Assembly (NCBI RefSeq): GCF_005145045.1
Contig: NZ_CP039694.1
Span: 340,102-404,101, forward strand
Direction: 5' to 3'
Length of the DNA: 64,000 nucleotides
Origin: Agrobacterium larrymoorei
GTDB lineage: Bacteria > Pseudomonadota > Alphaproteobacteria > Rhizobiales > Rhizobiaceae
Part shown: positions 1 to 8,462 of the stretch, piece after piece
How the letters are laid out: the number at the start of each line of letters is the position of its first letter
Position numbering within the stretch: the stretch's first letter is position 1
Program-made: the position numbers and the translations under genes
The notes under the pieces: generated by a model
What the model saw: the letters and a program-made list of their open reading frames with translations, nothing else
Databases searched by the model: none
Told to the model about the DNA's origin: nothing

Positions 1-1206
1 CGCCTGAATATCTTCGGCGGCATGGTCCATCGACGTCTGCACGTCCTCGTCGCCAAGGAGAATGCGCTGGATGCCATCGAAATAGGCCTGGGTGATCTGC
101 ACCCAGTTCTTGTTGGCAGGTAGGGCGCGGCCGTGCGGCAGCATTTCCTTGAACGCGTTTAGATCGGGATTTTTGAAGCGCTCGGCAGACATGCCGGATG
201 TCCGGGCCGGAAATGTATCGGTCAGGATCGCCTGGTTCTCAGCCTTTGCCAGGAACTTCAACAGCACTTTACCGTCTTCGGGATTGCGTGCCTGCTTGGG
301 AATAACAAGGCTCCAGCCACCGAGGATCGAAGCGGTTTGTGCGCCCTCGGGATGCGGGATCGGCATGACGCCTACATCGATCTTGGGGTTTTCCTTGCGG
401 ATCGAGACGACGTCAAATTGCCCGGACTGGTACATCGAAACCGTGCCAGCGATAAACAGACGGCGGTTGGCCGTTCCGTCATTTTCCAGCGTCGATGCCG
501 GCGAGGCTTTCAGCTCCGTATACATGTCGGTATAGAACTTGACCGCTTCGACGGCCTTGGGCTCGTTGACCGTTGCCTTGGTCTGGTCTTCGGAAATGAT
601 CGATCCGCCATTCATCCAGATGAACGGCAGAGAGCGGAAGATGGTATTGCCGACTTCTCCACCGCCGGTGATGGCAAAACCGGAGCGGCCCTCGCGGGTC
701 AGCTTCTTGGCCGCCTCGACAAGCTGCGGCCAGGTTTCTAGCGACTTTTCCGGATCGAGACCGGCTTCACGAAAATGGTCTTTGTTGTAGATGACCGCGT
801 GGCTTTCGATGCGATACGGGATCGCCCACAGCGCGTTGTCATAGGTGCCGTATGCCAGGGCGCCTGGAACATAATCGTCGCGATCCTCGATCACGTCATC
901 AAGTTTCGTCACCAGCTCATTGCGGGCATATCCGTTGACCCAGCCGTGCTGCACATCGATGAGGTCAGGCGCAGCTCCCGACTGCATCGTCGTCAAAATG
1001 CGCTGTGCCAGGCCATCTGCCGCCGTGATTTCAAGCTTGACCTTGATATCCGGATGCGCCGCTTCGAATGTCTTCACCAGCTCGCGTGCCCGAGCCTCGT
1101 TGAAGTTCGGCGTCCACCAGGTCACCTCCCCGGCGCTGGCCAAAGTCGTGCCTACCAGCAAACCCGCAGTCGCTGCCGCAAGCAGTGTCAATTTCCGACT
1201 GAACAT
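1..1206 (-). CDS. ABC transporter sugar-binding protein (family 1), C-terminus beyond window
   Basis: Periplasmic solute-binding protein of a carbohydrate ABC importer, cut by the left edge after about 402 residues. The start at 1206 gives a typical signal peptide (MFSRKLTLLAAATAG..., cleavage after TLASA) followed by the family-1 opening VTWWTPNFNEARARELVKTF. Further family hallmarks are the NKDHF segment after the first lobe, a GWSLVIPK strand and the conserved FLAKAENQAILTD region. A GGAGGAG-like ribosome site precedes the ATG. It lies 72 bp downstream of the mannonate-dehydratase-like gene on the same strand, so the two are probably co-transcribed; permease and ATPase genes would be expected left of the window. 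The substrate is not readable, but neighbours suggest a hexuronate or related sugar acid. Confidence 0.85.
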   Translation of the reverse strand, partial: MFSRKLTLLAAATAGLLVGTTLASAGEVTWWTPNFNEARARELVKTFEAAHPDIKVKLEITAADGLAQRILTTMQSGAAPDLIDVQHGWVNGYARNELVTKLDDVIEDRDDYVPGALAYGTYDNALWAIPYRIESHAVIYNKDHFREAGLDPEKSLETWPQLVEAAKKLTREGRSGFAITGGGEVGNTIFRSLPFIWMNGGSIISEDQTKATVNEPKAVEAVKFYTDMYTELKASPASTLENDGTANRRLFIAGTVSMYQSGQFDVVSIRKENPKIDVGVMPIPHPEGAQTASILGGWSLVIPKQARNPEDGKVLLKFLAKAENQAILTDTFPARTSGMSAERFKNPDLNAFKEMLPHGRALPANKNWVQITQAYFDGIQRILLGDEDVQTSMDHAAEDIQA

Positions 1207-1278
1207 GCTACTCCTCCCTAAATCGCGGCTGACAGCCGCTTTGCTCCGGATCACCCGAAAATCAGATGTCGTAATCGG

Positions 1279-2379
1279 TCACGCGAGTGCACGGCCCGTG
1301 CGAGACGGCCCAAGGCAATCTGCATTTGCGATCAATGCCTTCATGTATCCGATCGTGTAGGCATTCCCTGCGTGCCATGGTGCCGGGCAATCCATATCCG
1401 GCACATGGTCCGGCACGAGCACGCCATCGTAATTCTCATCCCGCAGCACCCTGACGATTTCCGCCATGTCGATGTCGCCGTCATCGACGAAGGTCTCTTC
1501 GTAATGCGGCACCTTGCCTCGGACATTTCTGAAATGGACATACCCAATCGCGCCCCTGCGGGCGAAATGGCGCGTCGCCTCATAGATATCGCCGGTTGTC
1601 ATCTCCTGCAGCGACCCCAGGCAGAATTCGAGCGCGTTCGCCGGGTTTGGCACGATGTCGAGAAGCCGGTCGTATTTGTGCGGCTGGTTGACAAGCCGCG
1701 GCGTGCGGCGCAGCCGCTCGACCGGCGGATCGTCAGGATGCGCAGCAAGGCGGACATTGGCTTCTTGGGCCACCGGCACAAGCTGCTGCAGGAACCATTC
1801 CAGCCGCTGCCAAAATTCTTCTTCTTCAATCTCAGTCGCCACCTTGTTCGACAAGGCGGCGCGGTAGCGCATATTGCCGACCATGCCGTCAGGCACAGGA
1901 TCATCGCCAGGTATTTCGGCAAGATTGAAGACCGCTGTCGTAGCACCGCCTCGCGCCACACGCTTACGCTGCCAGCCCCAGACACCGGCGATGGAGAAAT
2001 TATAGCCGATGACGGGAATGCCCGCACGGCCGGCATCGCGCACCAGTTGTTTCATCGCGGCCATCTGGCTTGCCTTTTCCGGACCGTCGAGAAGAATGTC
2101 GGACCAGAAGTTCGGCGATATGTTTTCAAGTGCCGCAGGTTTAATATGGTGACGTGCCAGCATGCCGACACAGGCGCGCATATGGTCATAGGTCCAAAGC
2201 GGCGCATCGATGCAGTCGCCGTTGATCGGCCCAACCTCTCCCGCGAGGTAGCGGAAATTGTCGCCGTTGCGACTATAGTCAGTGAAGTGCAAAACGACGT
2301 CATGAACACCGAGCTGCGCGGCATATCGCGCGCCGTCCTCGTTCAACGTTTTGCCAAAAAGACTCAATCCGACGCGCAT
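1279..2379 (-). CDS. uxuA: mannonate dehydratase (UxuA-like)
   Basis: TIM-barrel dehydratase of the UxuA family, which converts D-mannonate to 2-keto-3-deoxygluconate in glucuronate breakdown. About 366 residues, close to family length. The C-terminal half carries the family pattern of histidine-rich loops: YVHFRNVRG, FVDDGDIDMAEIVRVL, then VLVPDHVPDMD and AYTIGYMKALI. I chose the ATG at 2379 because the reading starts with MRVGLSLFGK and has a strong GGAGGGG site just upstream; an in-frame start 33 bp further out would put poor sequence at the N-terminus. Substrate specificity could be another aldonate. It precedes the sugar-binding protein gene and is divergent from the IclR regulator, whose probable operator overlaps its promoter. 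Confidence 0.75.
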   Translation of the reverse strand: MRVGLSLFGKTLNEDGARYAAQLGVHDVVLHFTDYSRNGDNFRYLAGEVGPINGDCIDAPLWTYDHMRACVGMLARHHIKPAALENISPNFWSDILLDGPEKASQMAAMKQLVRDAGRAGIPVIGYNFSIAGVWGWQRKRVARGGATTAVFNLAEIPGDDPVPDGMVGNMRYRAALSNKVATEIEEEEFWQRLEWFLQQLVPVAQEANVRLAAHPDDPPVERLRRTPRLVNQPHKYDRLLDIVPNPANALEFCLGSLQEMTTGDIYEATRHFARRGAIGYVHFRNVRGKVPHYEETFVDDGDIDMAEIVRVLRDENYDGVLVPDHVPDMDCPAPWHAGNAYTIGYMKALIANADCLGPSRTGRALA

Positions 2380-2412
2380 TGCCCCTCCACCGCCGCTCCT
2401 CCAAGCTGTCAA

Positions 2413-2424
2413 TTCAAATATGAA
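2413..2424. promoter_or_regulatory. dyad operator-like site before uxuA
   Basis: TTCA-AATA-TGAA inverted repeat 34 bp upstream of the uxuA-like start. It has the same half-site and 4-bp spacer as the dyad at 2618-2631, so it is a candidate IclR operator. The rest of the 2380-2682 gap is AT-rich and shows no gene. Confidence 0.45.
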
Positions 2425-2617
2425 CTAACGCAGTTCTATTGTGATCATAAGAGTGTAATATACAAAATGTCAATGGCCACCGATGACACCGGGAAATGCC
2501 AGTGTGGTCATTACTAAAACCAAGTTTTAATTATTTATTTTCAATGCTTTGGATGTCAGCCTCCTGCCTACACTACGAAATCGTACAGGTGTTTTGGCAA
2601 TTAAAGATATTTAAAAT

Positions 2618-2643
2618 GTTCATTTATGAACTTTGAAAGTTCA
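2618..2643. promoter_or_regulatory. overlapping palindromes before iclR-type gene
   Basis: Two overlapping perfect inverted repeats: GTTCA-TTTA-TGAAC at 2618-2631 and TGAACTTT-G-AAAGTTCA at 2627-2643. They end 39 bp before the regulator ATG, where an autoregulatory IclR-family site would be expected. The half-site TGAAC also occurs in the uxuA-side dyad. Confidence 0.55.
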
Positions 2644-2682
2644 TTTTTCTGTGTTAGTCGATGGACACGGGAGGAAATCTGA

Positions 2683-3468
2683 ATGGATCTCGATTTCAAC
2701 GATGACGCCGCTCAAAAACACCGGGTACCCGCCATCGACAAGATGATGGACGTACTGGTGCATCTGGAGCGAAAGCCGGGCGCGACCATCAGCGACATCG
2801 TTGCTGGCCTGGCCGTTCCCCGCACGACGATCTACCGCGTTCTCAACTCGCTACAGCTTCACGATATGGTCAGGCGGGATGCCACGGGCGCTTATTTTCT
2901 CGGTCGAAGGCTGCTGAGCCTCGCGGCCCATGTCGGGCCGGGCAGCCTCGATGTCGATCTCATCACGCTGGCGCAGCCGCATCTCGACCGGCTCGCGAAC
3001 ATGCTGGGTGAAGGTGTGAAACTGTCGATCATCGATGACGCCGGCATTCTTGTTCTCGCGGCCGTTCAGGGCCGCAAGGAATACGCACTGTCTGTCGCGC
3101 CGGGGCAACGAATGCCCATTCACGCGGGTGCGGCGAGCAAGATCCTGCTGGCACACCTGCCGCCCGACAAGCTGCAGGCCTGGTTGGCCCGACCGCTGGC
3201 ATCATTCAGCAGCAAGACAATCACCGACCCGAAACGTCTCGAGGTCGAGCTTGCGAAAATCCGCAAACAGGGCTGGGCGCAGGACAAGGGTGAGAACGCG
3301 CCCAGTATTCTGGCATTTGCGGCCCCAGTTTTCGATGCCGGCGGCATCAATGTTGCCGCCATCAGCGTACCCTTTCTGGCGGGAACACCAGCCGATCGGA
3401 TGACCATGATACGACTGGCCGTGATGGATGCAGCACGCACCATGAGCGAAAGCATGCCCCGCGCCTGA
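2683..3468 (+). CDS. IclR family transcriptional regulator
   Basis: 261-residue IclR-type regulator. An N-terminal winged helix-turn-helix (about residues 15-75, with AVPRTTIYRVLNSLQ as the recognition segment and LGRRLLSLAA at its end) is followed by the IclR effector-binding domain (VKLSIIDDAGILVLA, YALSVAPGQRMPIHAGAASKI, LAFAAPVFD, VAAISVPFL). GGAGGAAA precedes the ATG. It is divergent from the uxuA-like operon and leads the plus-strand operon of the enolase-superfamily dehydratase, so it likely controls both through the palindromes at 2413-2643. The inducer is unknown, presumably a sugar acid or its keto-deoxy product. Confidence 0.9.
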   Translation: MDLDFNDDAAQKHRVPAIDKMMDVLVHLERKPGATISDIVAGLAVPRTTIYRVLNSLQLHDMVRRDATGAYFLGRRLLSLAAHVGPGSLDVDLITLAQPHLDRLANMLGEGVKLSIIDDAGILVLAAVQGRKEYALSVAPGQRMPIHAGAASKILLAHLPPDKLQAWLARPLASFSSKTITDPKRLEVELAKIRKQGWAQDKGENAPSILAFAAPVFDAGGINVAAISVPFLAGTPADRMTMIRLAVMDAARTMSESMPRA

Positions 3469-3501
3469 TATTGCCACTGCCTTATTCTTCAGGGAGGAAG
3501 A

Positions 3502-4698
3502 ATGAAGATCATCGACTTGAAATGCGCCGTCATCGGCAAAAGTCCCATCGTGCGGATCGTCACCGACGAGGGCATCAGCGGTTTCGGGCAGGCAGAGACC
3601 TGGAAGAGCAATCTCAAGCCACACATCCTGGCATTCCGCGATGCCCTGACCGGCGAAGACCCGACGAATGTCGAGCGCGTCATGCTGAAAATCCGCCAGC
3701 GCGGCGGTTTCAAGCCATGGGGATCGGCAGTGTCCGTGATCGAGATGGCGCTCTGGGACGTGGCCGGAAAGGCGGCCGGCGTGCCGGTATACAAGCTGCT
3801 CGGCGGCAAGGTGCGCGATAAAGTGCGCGTCTATAATGGCTCCATCCGCTTTCCGCTGCCCGATCATTCCCCTCACTCGCTTGCTGCCGACATCAAGCGG
3901 ATGATGGAACTGCCCGAGGGCTTCACCATGATCAAGCAGCCGATCGGCTTTCACTCGGCCATGAAGCGCGAGGTCGACGGTTTTTATTACGGCGAGCCCA
4001 ATGCCAGCCCGTTCCATGGTGCGCTGGATCGCGGCCCGATCACCGAAAAAGGCCTCAACCATTTTGTCGATTGCGTCGCCGCCATGAAGGAAGTGACTGG
4101 CGACAAGATCGGACTTGCGCTGGATGCCGGCCCCGGCTGGATGTTGCCTGATGCGATCCGGCTTGCCCGCAAGCTCGAACCCTATCACCTCTTGTGGGTG
4201 GAGGATCTGCTGTCGGGCGATTACACGCCTTGGGTCAATGCCGGCGTCTATCGTGAACTCACGCGCGCCACGTCCACGCCCATCCACACCGGCGAGCAAA
4301 TTTACCTGCGCCAGAACTTCAAGGAACTAATCGAGTCCCAGGCCGTCAGCGTCATCGGTCCCGATCCGGCCGATGTCGGCGGCATCGCCGAACTCAAGTG
4401 GATCGCCGAATACGCCGATCTACATGGCATCATGATGGCCCCGCATGGAACTGCGAACGGCGTGCTGGGTCTTGCCGCCCTCACCCAGGTCTCGGCGACC
4501 TTGCCGAACAATTTCCTCGCCTTCGAATACACGACCGGTGATCCCGACTGGTGGTACGACATCGTCGAAGGCCTGCCGCAGCAGATCGTCCGCGACGGGT
4601 TTGTCGATGTTCCGGATCGTCCTGGCATGGGTGTCGACATCATTCCGGAAGCGGCGCGCCCGTATCTGGGTGACGATGACCATGACTTCTTCAACTGA
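3502..4698 (+). CDS. mandelate racemase/muconate lactonizing family dehydratase
   Basis: 398-residue enolase-superfamily enzyme, probably a sugar-acid dehydratase (galactonate-dehydratase-like). The N-terminal capping domain is followed by the barrel with candidate Mg ligands D208 (in LALDAGPGW), E234 (LWVEDLL) and E265 (IHTGEQIY), and a histidine at 315 (MAPHGTANG) placed as the catalytic base. A GGGAGGAAG site precedes the ATG 33 bp after the IclR gene. The next gene (Gfo/Idh oxidoreductase) begins 13 bp downstream, indicating an operon. The exact substrate cannot be read from sequence. Confidence 0.85.
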   Translation: MKIIDLKCAVIGKSPIVRIVTDEGISGFGQAETWKSNLKPHILAFRDALTGEDPTNVERVMLKIRQRGGFKPWGSAVSVIEMALWDVAGKAAGVPVYKLLGGKVRDKVRVYNGSIRFPLPDHSPHSLAADIKRMMELPEGFTMIKQPIGFHSAMKREVDGFYYGEPNASPFHGALDRGPITEKGLNHFVDCVAAMKEVTGDKIGLALDAGPGWMLPDAIRLARKLEPYHLLWVEDLLSGDYTPWVNAGVYRELTRATSTPIHTGEQIYLRQNFKELIESQAVSVIGPDPADVGGIAELKWIAEYADLHGIMMAPHGTANGVLGLAALTQVSATLPNNFLAFEYTTGDPDWWYDIVEGLPQQIVRDGFVDVPDRPGMGVDIIPEAARPYLGDDDHDFFN

Positions 4699-4711
4699 AC
4701 GCGAGGCAGGC

Positions 4712-5695
4712 ATGTTACGTATCGGAATTCTGGGTGCAGCCGGCATCGCGCCGCGCTCGATCATTCAGCCGGCCCGCCGTCGGTCGGATGTCACGATCTA
4801 CGGCGTGGCGTCCAGGCGCGCTCAGGCAGGGGCCGATTATGCGGCCTTGCACCGCATACCAAAATCCTACGGCAGTTATGCCGACCTGCTGGCTGACCCG
4901 GAAATTGATGCGGTCTACAACGCGTTGCCGCCAGCGGGGCACGCGCAATGGTCGGTTGCAGCGCTTGAAGCCGGCAAACATGTCCTGTGCGAAAAGCCGA
5001 TAGCCATGTCATCGGCGGAGGCGGAGACCATGTTTGCGGCATCCGCCGCCAGCGGAAAAATCCTGATGGAGGCATTTCACGACCGGTATCACCCGGTTTT
5101 CCTGCACCTTCTCGAGTTGAAGGAGAGCGGACGGCTTGGTACACTGAAAAGCGTGAAGGCAGAGTTCTACGTCGATATTCCCTTCGATCCAGCCTCCATC
5201 CGGCACGATCCCGGCCAGGGGGGCGGCTGCATGATGGATCTTGGATGTTACCCCCTGCATTGGCTACGGAATTTCTTCGGCGAGGAGCCGAAAGTCCTGT
5301 CTGCAAAAGCCACGCTCACCGCACTTGGCGTCGATGAAAGCATGCATGCGCGCCTGCGCTTCGGTAATGTCGATGCCGAACTTGTCGCCCATATTGCCAA
5401 GCCTCCGTTCGAAGCGCGCCTGTCCGTCATTGGCGATGGCGGAACGATCGAGATCGACAATCCGGTGCTACCGCACAAGGGGCACTCGATCCGCCAGACC
5501 TACGACGGTCGCCTCGAGGAGTTCACCCTTGGCGGCGGCACGACCTATGATTACCAACTGCAGGCCTTTGTCGAGGCAATCGACAGCGGACGCCCTCCGC
5601 TCACGGGCAGGTCGGACGCCGTCAACAACATGATCGCGCTTGAAAAAATTTACGCCATGGCCGCGCTGAAAATGGAGAAAGGACAAGACGCATGA
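4712..5695 (+). CDS. Gfo/Idh/MocA family oxidoreductase
   Basis: 327-residue NAD(P)-dependent sugar or cyclitol oxidoreductase. The start at 4712 (MLRIGILGAAGIAP) places the Rossmann GxxGxxP motif at the very N-terminus; an open frame extends further upstream but overlaps the previous gene in another frame. EKP motif (LCEKPIAMS) and the C-terminal GFO/IDH domain with GGGCMMDLGCYPLH are present. Its 3' end overlaps the UPF0303 gene by 4 bp (ATGA), so translation is coupled. Works with the preceding dehydratase on an unidentified carbohydrate. Confidence 0.88.
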   Translation: MLRIGILGAAGIAPRSIIQPARRRSDVTIYGVASRRAQAGADYAALHRIPKSYGSYADLLADPEIDAVYNALPPAGHAQWSVAALEAGKHVLCEKPIAMSSAEAETMFAASAASGKILMEAFHDRYHPVFLHLLELKESGRLGTLKSVKAEFYVDIPFDPASIRHDPGQGGGCMMDLGCYPLHWLRNFFGEEPKVLSAKATLTALGVDESMHARLRFGNVDAELVAHIAKPPFEARLSVIGDGGTIEIDNPVLPHKGHSIRQTYDGRLEEFTLGGGTTYDYQLQAFVEAIDSGRPPLTGRSDAVNNMIALEKIYAMAALKMEKGQDA

Positions 5696-6159
5696 CCGGG
5701 CAACCATATTCACTGGAAGTCCTCGCCGAAGAACGGGCGCAACTGACGATACCCAACTTCGACTATGCATTCGCTTGGCAATTGGGCAGCCTCATCCGCC
5801 AGAAGGCCGTCGAAAACGATCTGTCGGTCGCCATCGAAGTTCGTCATGGCGCGGATGTCGTGTTCGCCACATTAGCCGGAAAGGCGACAATCGACAATTT
5901 CGACTGGACACGCCGCAAATGCGCGGCAGTACATCGTTTCCACCGCAGCTCGCTGCAGCTGCGACTTGACGCAGAGAAAGGCGGATACGATTTCAACCAG
6001 CGTTTCAGACTGCCGCCTGCCGATTATGTCGCCAGCGGCGGCGCGGTGCCGTTGATCCTCACCGGCGGAACCCTGATCGGAACAGTTGCGGTCAGCGGCC
6101 TTCCGGATGTCGAGGACCACGCGCTCGTCGCCTCCGCGCTGCGGGACCTGATATCGTGA
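5692..6159 (+). CDS. UPF0303 / haem-degrading-domain (GlcG/HbpS-like) protein
   Basis: 155-residue single-domain protein resembling the UPF0303 group of the GlcG/HbpS fold. Recognisable parts are the helix TIPNFDYAFAWQLGSLIRQKA, the strand VAIEVRHGADVVF, the RRKCAAVHRF helix and the C-terminal GGAVPLILTGGTLIGTVAVSGL followed by DHALVASALRD. Start ATG overlaps the previous stop by 4 bp. Members often sit in sugar catabolic operons without an assigned reaction. Last gene before a 116-bp gap. Confidence 0.75.
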   Translation: MTGQPYSLEVLAEERAQLTIPNFDYAFAWQLGSLIRQKAVENDLSVAIEVRHGADVVFATLAGKATIDNFDWTRRKCAAVHRFHRSSLQLRLDAEKGGYDFNQRFRLPPADYVASGGAVPLILTGGTLIGTVAVSGLPDVEDHALVASALRDLIS

Positions 6160-6275
6160 CGGCTGAACCTGCTTGTCCGGCTGATTTAAAACGACGATCG
6201 AGGCAAACAATATGATAGCCGCGCTGATTGGCGTGAGACGAAATCGGCATCACCTGAACGGTAAGGAGAAGACGG

Positions 6276-7271
6276 GTGGATGACAATCTGAAATGGGGTG
6301 TTCTGGCAACGGGCTGGATTGCCGAACTTTTTACCCAGGATTTGATCGAGGCAGGTCTGACGGTTCATGCCGTCGGATCGCGAACCTTTGAGAAGGCCAC
6401 CGCCTTTGCAGAGCGTTTCGCGATTCCGGTTGCCTATGGAAGTTATGAAGAACTGGTCGCGGACGACGAGGTCGACATCGTCTATATCGCAACGCCGCAT
6501 CCTCAGCATGTGTCGGCTGCCCTGCTCGCCATCGAGGCCGACAAACATGTCCTGATCGAAAAGCCCTTCACCATCAATGCCGCCGAAGCCGAATTGCTCG
6601 TATCGAGCGCGCAGCAACGGGGGGTGACGGTGCTCGAAGGGATGTGGACGCGATTTCTGCCGCATATGCGGCGCATTCACGAGATCATCGACGCCGGAAC
6701 GCTCGGCACGTTGCGCTCGCTTCGCGCCGAGCATCGGCAATTCCTGCCCACCGATCCGAACCACCGCCTGAACTCGCTGGCCTTGGGAGGCGGCGCTCTG
6801 CTTGATCTCGGGATTTACCCGATCTCTTTCGCCTACGATATTCTTGGCGCCCCCGTTTCCATTGCCGCCACTGCCCGTTTCCAGGAAACTGGCGTCGATG
6901 CAGAGATCGCAACGATCATGTCTCACCCCGGTGGATCCGTTTCCACAACGGTATCGGCGCTCGATCTGCAACTTCCGAATACAGCGGTGATCTTCGGTTC
7001 ACTGGCGCGCATCGAAATCGATGCAACTTGGTATACGCCGACCTCATTTCGGGTCATCGACCACAAGGGAAACGTGATCGAAATATTCGACGGCAGGGTT
7101 CCCGGTCGAGGCATGCAGTTTCAGGCGCTTGAACTGGAGCGGCTTGTGCGCACGTCCGAGCACTCGAGCCACATGCCTGTTAGCCAGAGCGTCGAGATCA
7201 TGGGCGTACTGGATGAGATTAGGAAGCAAATCGGACTAATCTACCCACAGGAGAGCGTTGAATTAGGCTAA
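6276..7271 (+). CDS. Gfo/Idh/MocA family oxidoreductase
   Basis: 331-residue dehydrogenase, second member of the family in this module. Starts with GTG (MDDNLKWGVLATGWIAE); the upstream GTAAGGAGAAG is a good ribosome site. EKP motif (LIEKPFTINAAEAE), then the C-terminal domain with LRAEHRQF and GGGALLDLGIYPISFAY, the pattern of the dihydrodiol/1,5-anhydrofructose dehydrogenase-like group. Same orientation as the upstream operon after a 116-bp gap. Converges with the idnD-like gene 150 bp downstream. Confidence 0.87.
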   Translation: MDDNLKWGVLATGWIAELFTQDLIEAGLTVHAVGSRTFEKATAFAERFAIPVAYGSYEELVADDEVDIVYIATPHPQHVSAALLAIEADKHVLIEKPFTINAAEAELLVSSAQQRGVTVLEGMWTRFLPHMRRIHEIIDAGTLGTLRSLRAEHRQFLPTDPNHRLNSLALGGGALLDLGIYPISFAYDILGAPVSIAATARFQETGVDAEIATIMSHPGGSVSTTVSALDLQLPNTAVIFGSLARIEIDATWYTPTSFRVIDHKGNVIEIFDGRVPGRGMQFQALELERLVRTSEHSSHMPVSQSVEIMGVLDEIRKQIGLIYPQESVELG

Positions 7272-7420
7272 CAGCTTCGATGGTTGGCGCTTCAAACATT
7301 GAGCGGAACGATATGTTGTTAGCCGAGCTCGTGAGTGACTTAGAACCTAGGACCATTGAAACCCCTCCATCGAGCGTCGCATCTCGAAGGGTCATACAGC
7401 TATTTTGGTTTTGAGCCGCA

Positions 7421-8452
7421 TCAAAACGCTAGTTGCACCTTCATCGACTTGCTTCTATCACCCGCAGCTTCAAATGCTTGTACGGAATCCTCAAGAGGGA
7501 ACGTGCCGCTCAGCAGCGGCTTGAGATCGACGCGGCGCTTACCGATAAAGTCGACGGCCAGTCCGAACTCCTCGTGGAATCGGAAAGTGCCCCTCATCTC
7601 GATTTCCTTGGCAACGACCATGTTCTGCGGAATGGAGACCTCACCGCCGAGACCAAGTTGCACCACCGTCGAACGCGGACGCAGCACTTCAAGGCCCGAG
7701 CGCACGGCCCTCTCATTGCCGGAGGCTTCGAACTGCACGTCAAAATACCCCTTGCCAGCCGCATAGGCCGAAAGTTCTTCCGGGCTTTCGGCGACGTTGA
7801 TGACTCGGTCGGCCCCAACCTCGAGCGCCTTCGCCAGAACGGCGTCCATCACATCGGTGGCAACGATCTCGCGGGCGCCATGGGCACGCGCAGCAATGAT
7901 GGCCAACGCGCCGATCGGGCCGCAGCCGGTCACCAGAACGCGCTTGTCGGTCAGCGGGCCGGCGCGGTTGACGCCATGCAGAGTGACGGCGAACGGTTCC
8001 GCCATCGCCGCCTCATTGATCGAGACGCCATCCGCGACCTTGTGGCACTGCCAAACTTCGGCAATCAAACGCTGACGAAATGCCCCTTGGATATGTGGCA
8101 TCGGCATCGCCGAGCCATAGAAGCGCATGTTCGAGCAATGATTCTGCTGGCCCTTTAGGCAATATTCGCAGCGGCTGCAGGGTCGGCTCGGCGAGACCGC
8201 TACCCGGTCACCGATCGCAAAGCCTGACACCCCCTCACCCAGAGCCTTGATCGTGCCAGCCACTTCATGGCCGAGGATCATCGGTTCTCGAACGCGCACA
8301 GTACCAAAGCCGCCGTGATTGTAGTAGTGAAGATCGGATCCGCAGATGCCGCCCGCCTCGATGGCGACTTCAACTTGTCCGGCAGCAAGCGTCTCCACTT
8401 CTCTTGCCTCGATCCGCAAATCCTTAGCGGCATGAATAACGATGGCTTTCAT
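7421..8452 (-). CDS. idnD: L-idonate 5-dehydrogenase-like zinc alcohol dehydrogenase
   Basis: 343-residue medium-chain dehydrogenase that would oxidise L-idonate to 5-ketogluconate. Start at 8452 (MKAIVIHAAKDLRIE). Catalytic zinc ligands C37 (GGICGSD), H62 and E63 (LGHEVAG); structural zinc cysteines C92, C95, C98 and C106; cofactor motif VTGCGPIGALA. Partner enzymes gluconate 5-dehydrogenase and gluconokinase lie in the same operon, which supports the idonate assignment over sorbitol or threonine dehydrogenase. Begins 10 bp after the 2-hydroxyacid dehydrogenase and is the last gene of the long minus-strand operon. Confidence 0.82.
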   Translation of the reverse strand: MKAIVIHAAKDLRIEAREVETLAAGQVEVAIEAGGICGSDLHYYNHGGFGTVRVREPMILGHEVAGTIKALGEGVSGFAIGDRVAVSPSRPCSRCEYCLKGQQNHCSNMRFYGSAMPMPHIQGAFRQRLIAEVWQCHKVADGVSINEAAMAEPFAVTLHGVNRAGPLTDKRVLVTGCGPIGALAIIAARAHGAREIVATDVMDAVLAKALEVGADRVINVAESPEELSAYAAGKGYFDVQFEASGNERAVRSGLEVLRPRSTVVQLGLGGEVSIPQNMVVAKEIEMRGTFRFHEEFGLAVDFIGKRRVDLKPLLSGTFPLEDSVQAFEAAGDRSKSMKVQLAF

Positions 8453-8462
8453 CAGGCTATCC

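Noticed and set aside
1372..2517. 381-codon plus-strand open frame
   Set aside because: Antisense of the mannonate-dehydratase-like gene; Arg/His-rich shadow composition.
7408..7427. GTTTTG...CAAAAC hairpin at the idnD stop
   Set aside because: Only six weak base pairs overlapping the coding end; not supported as a terminator.
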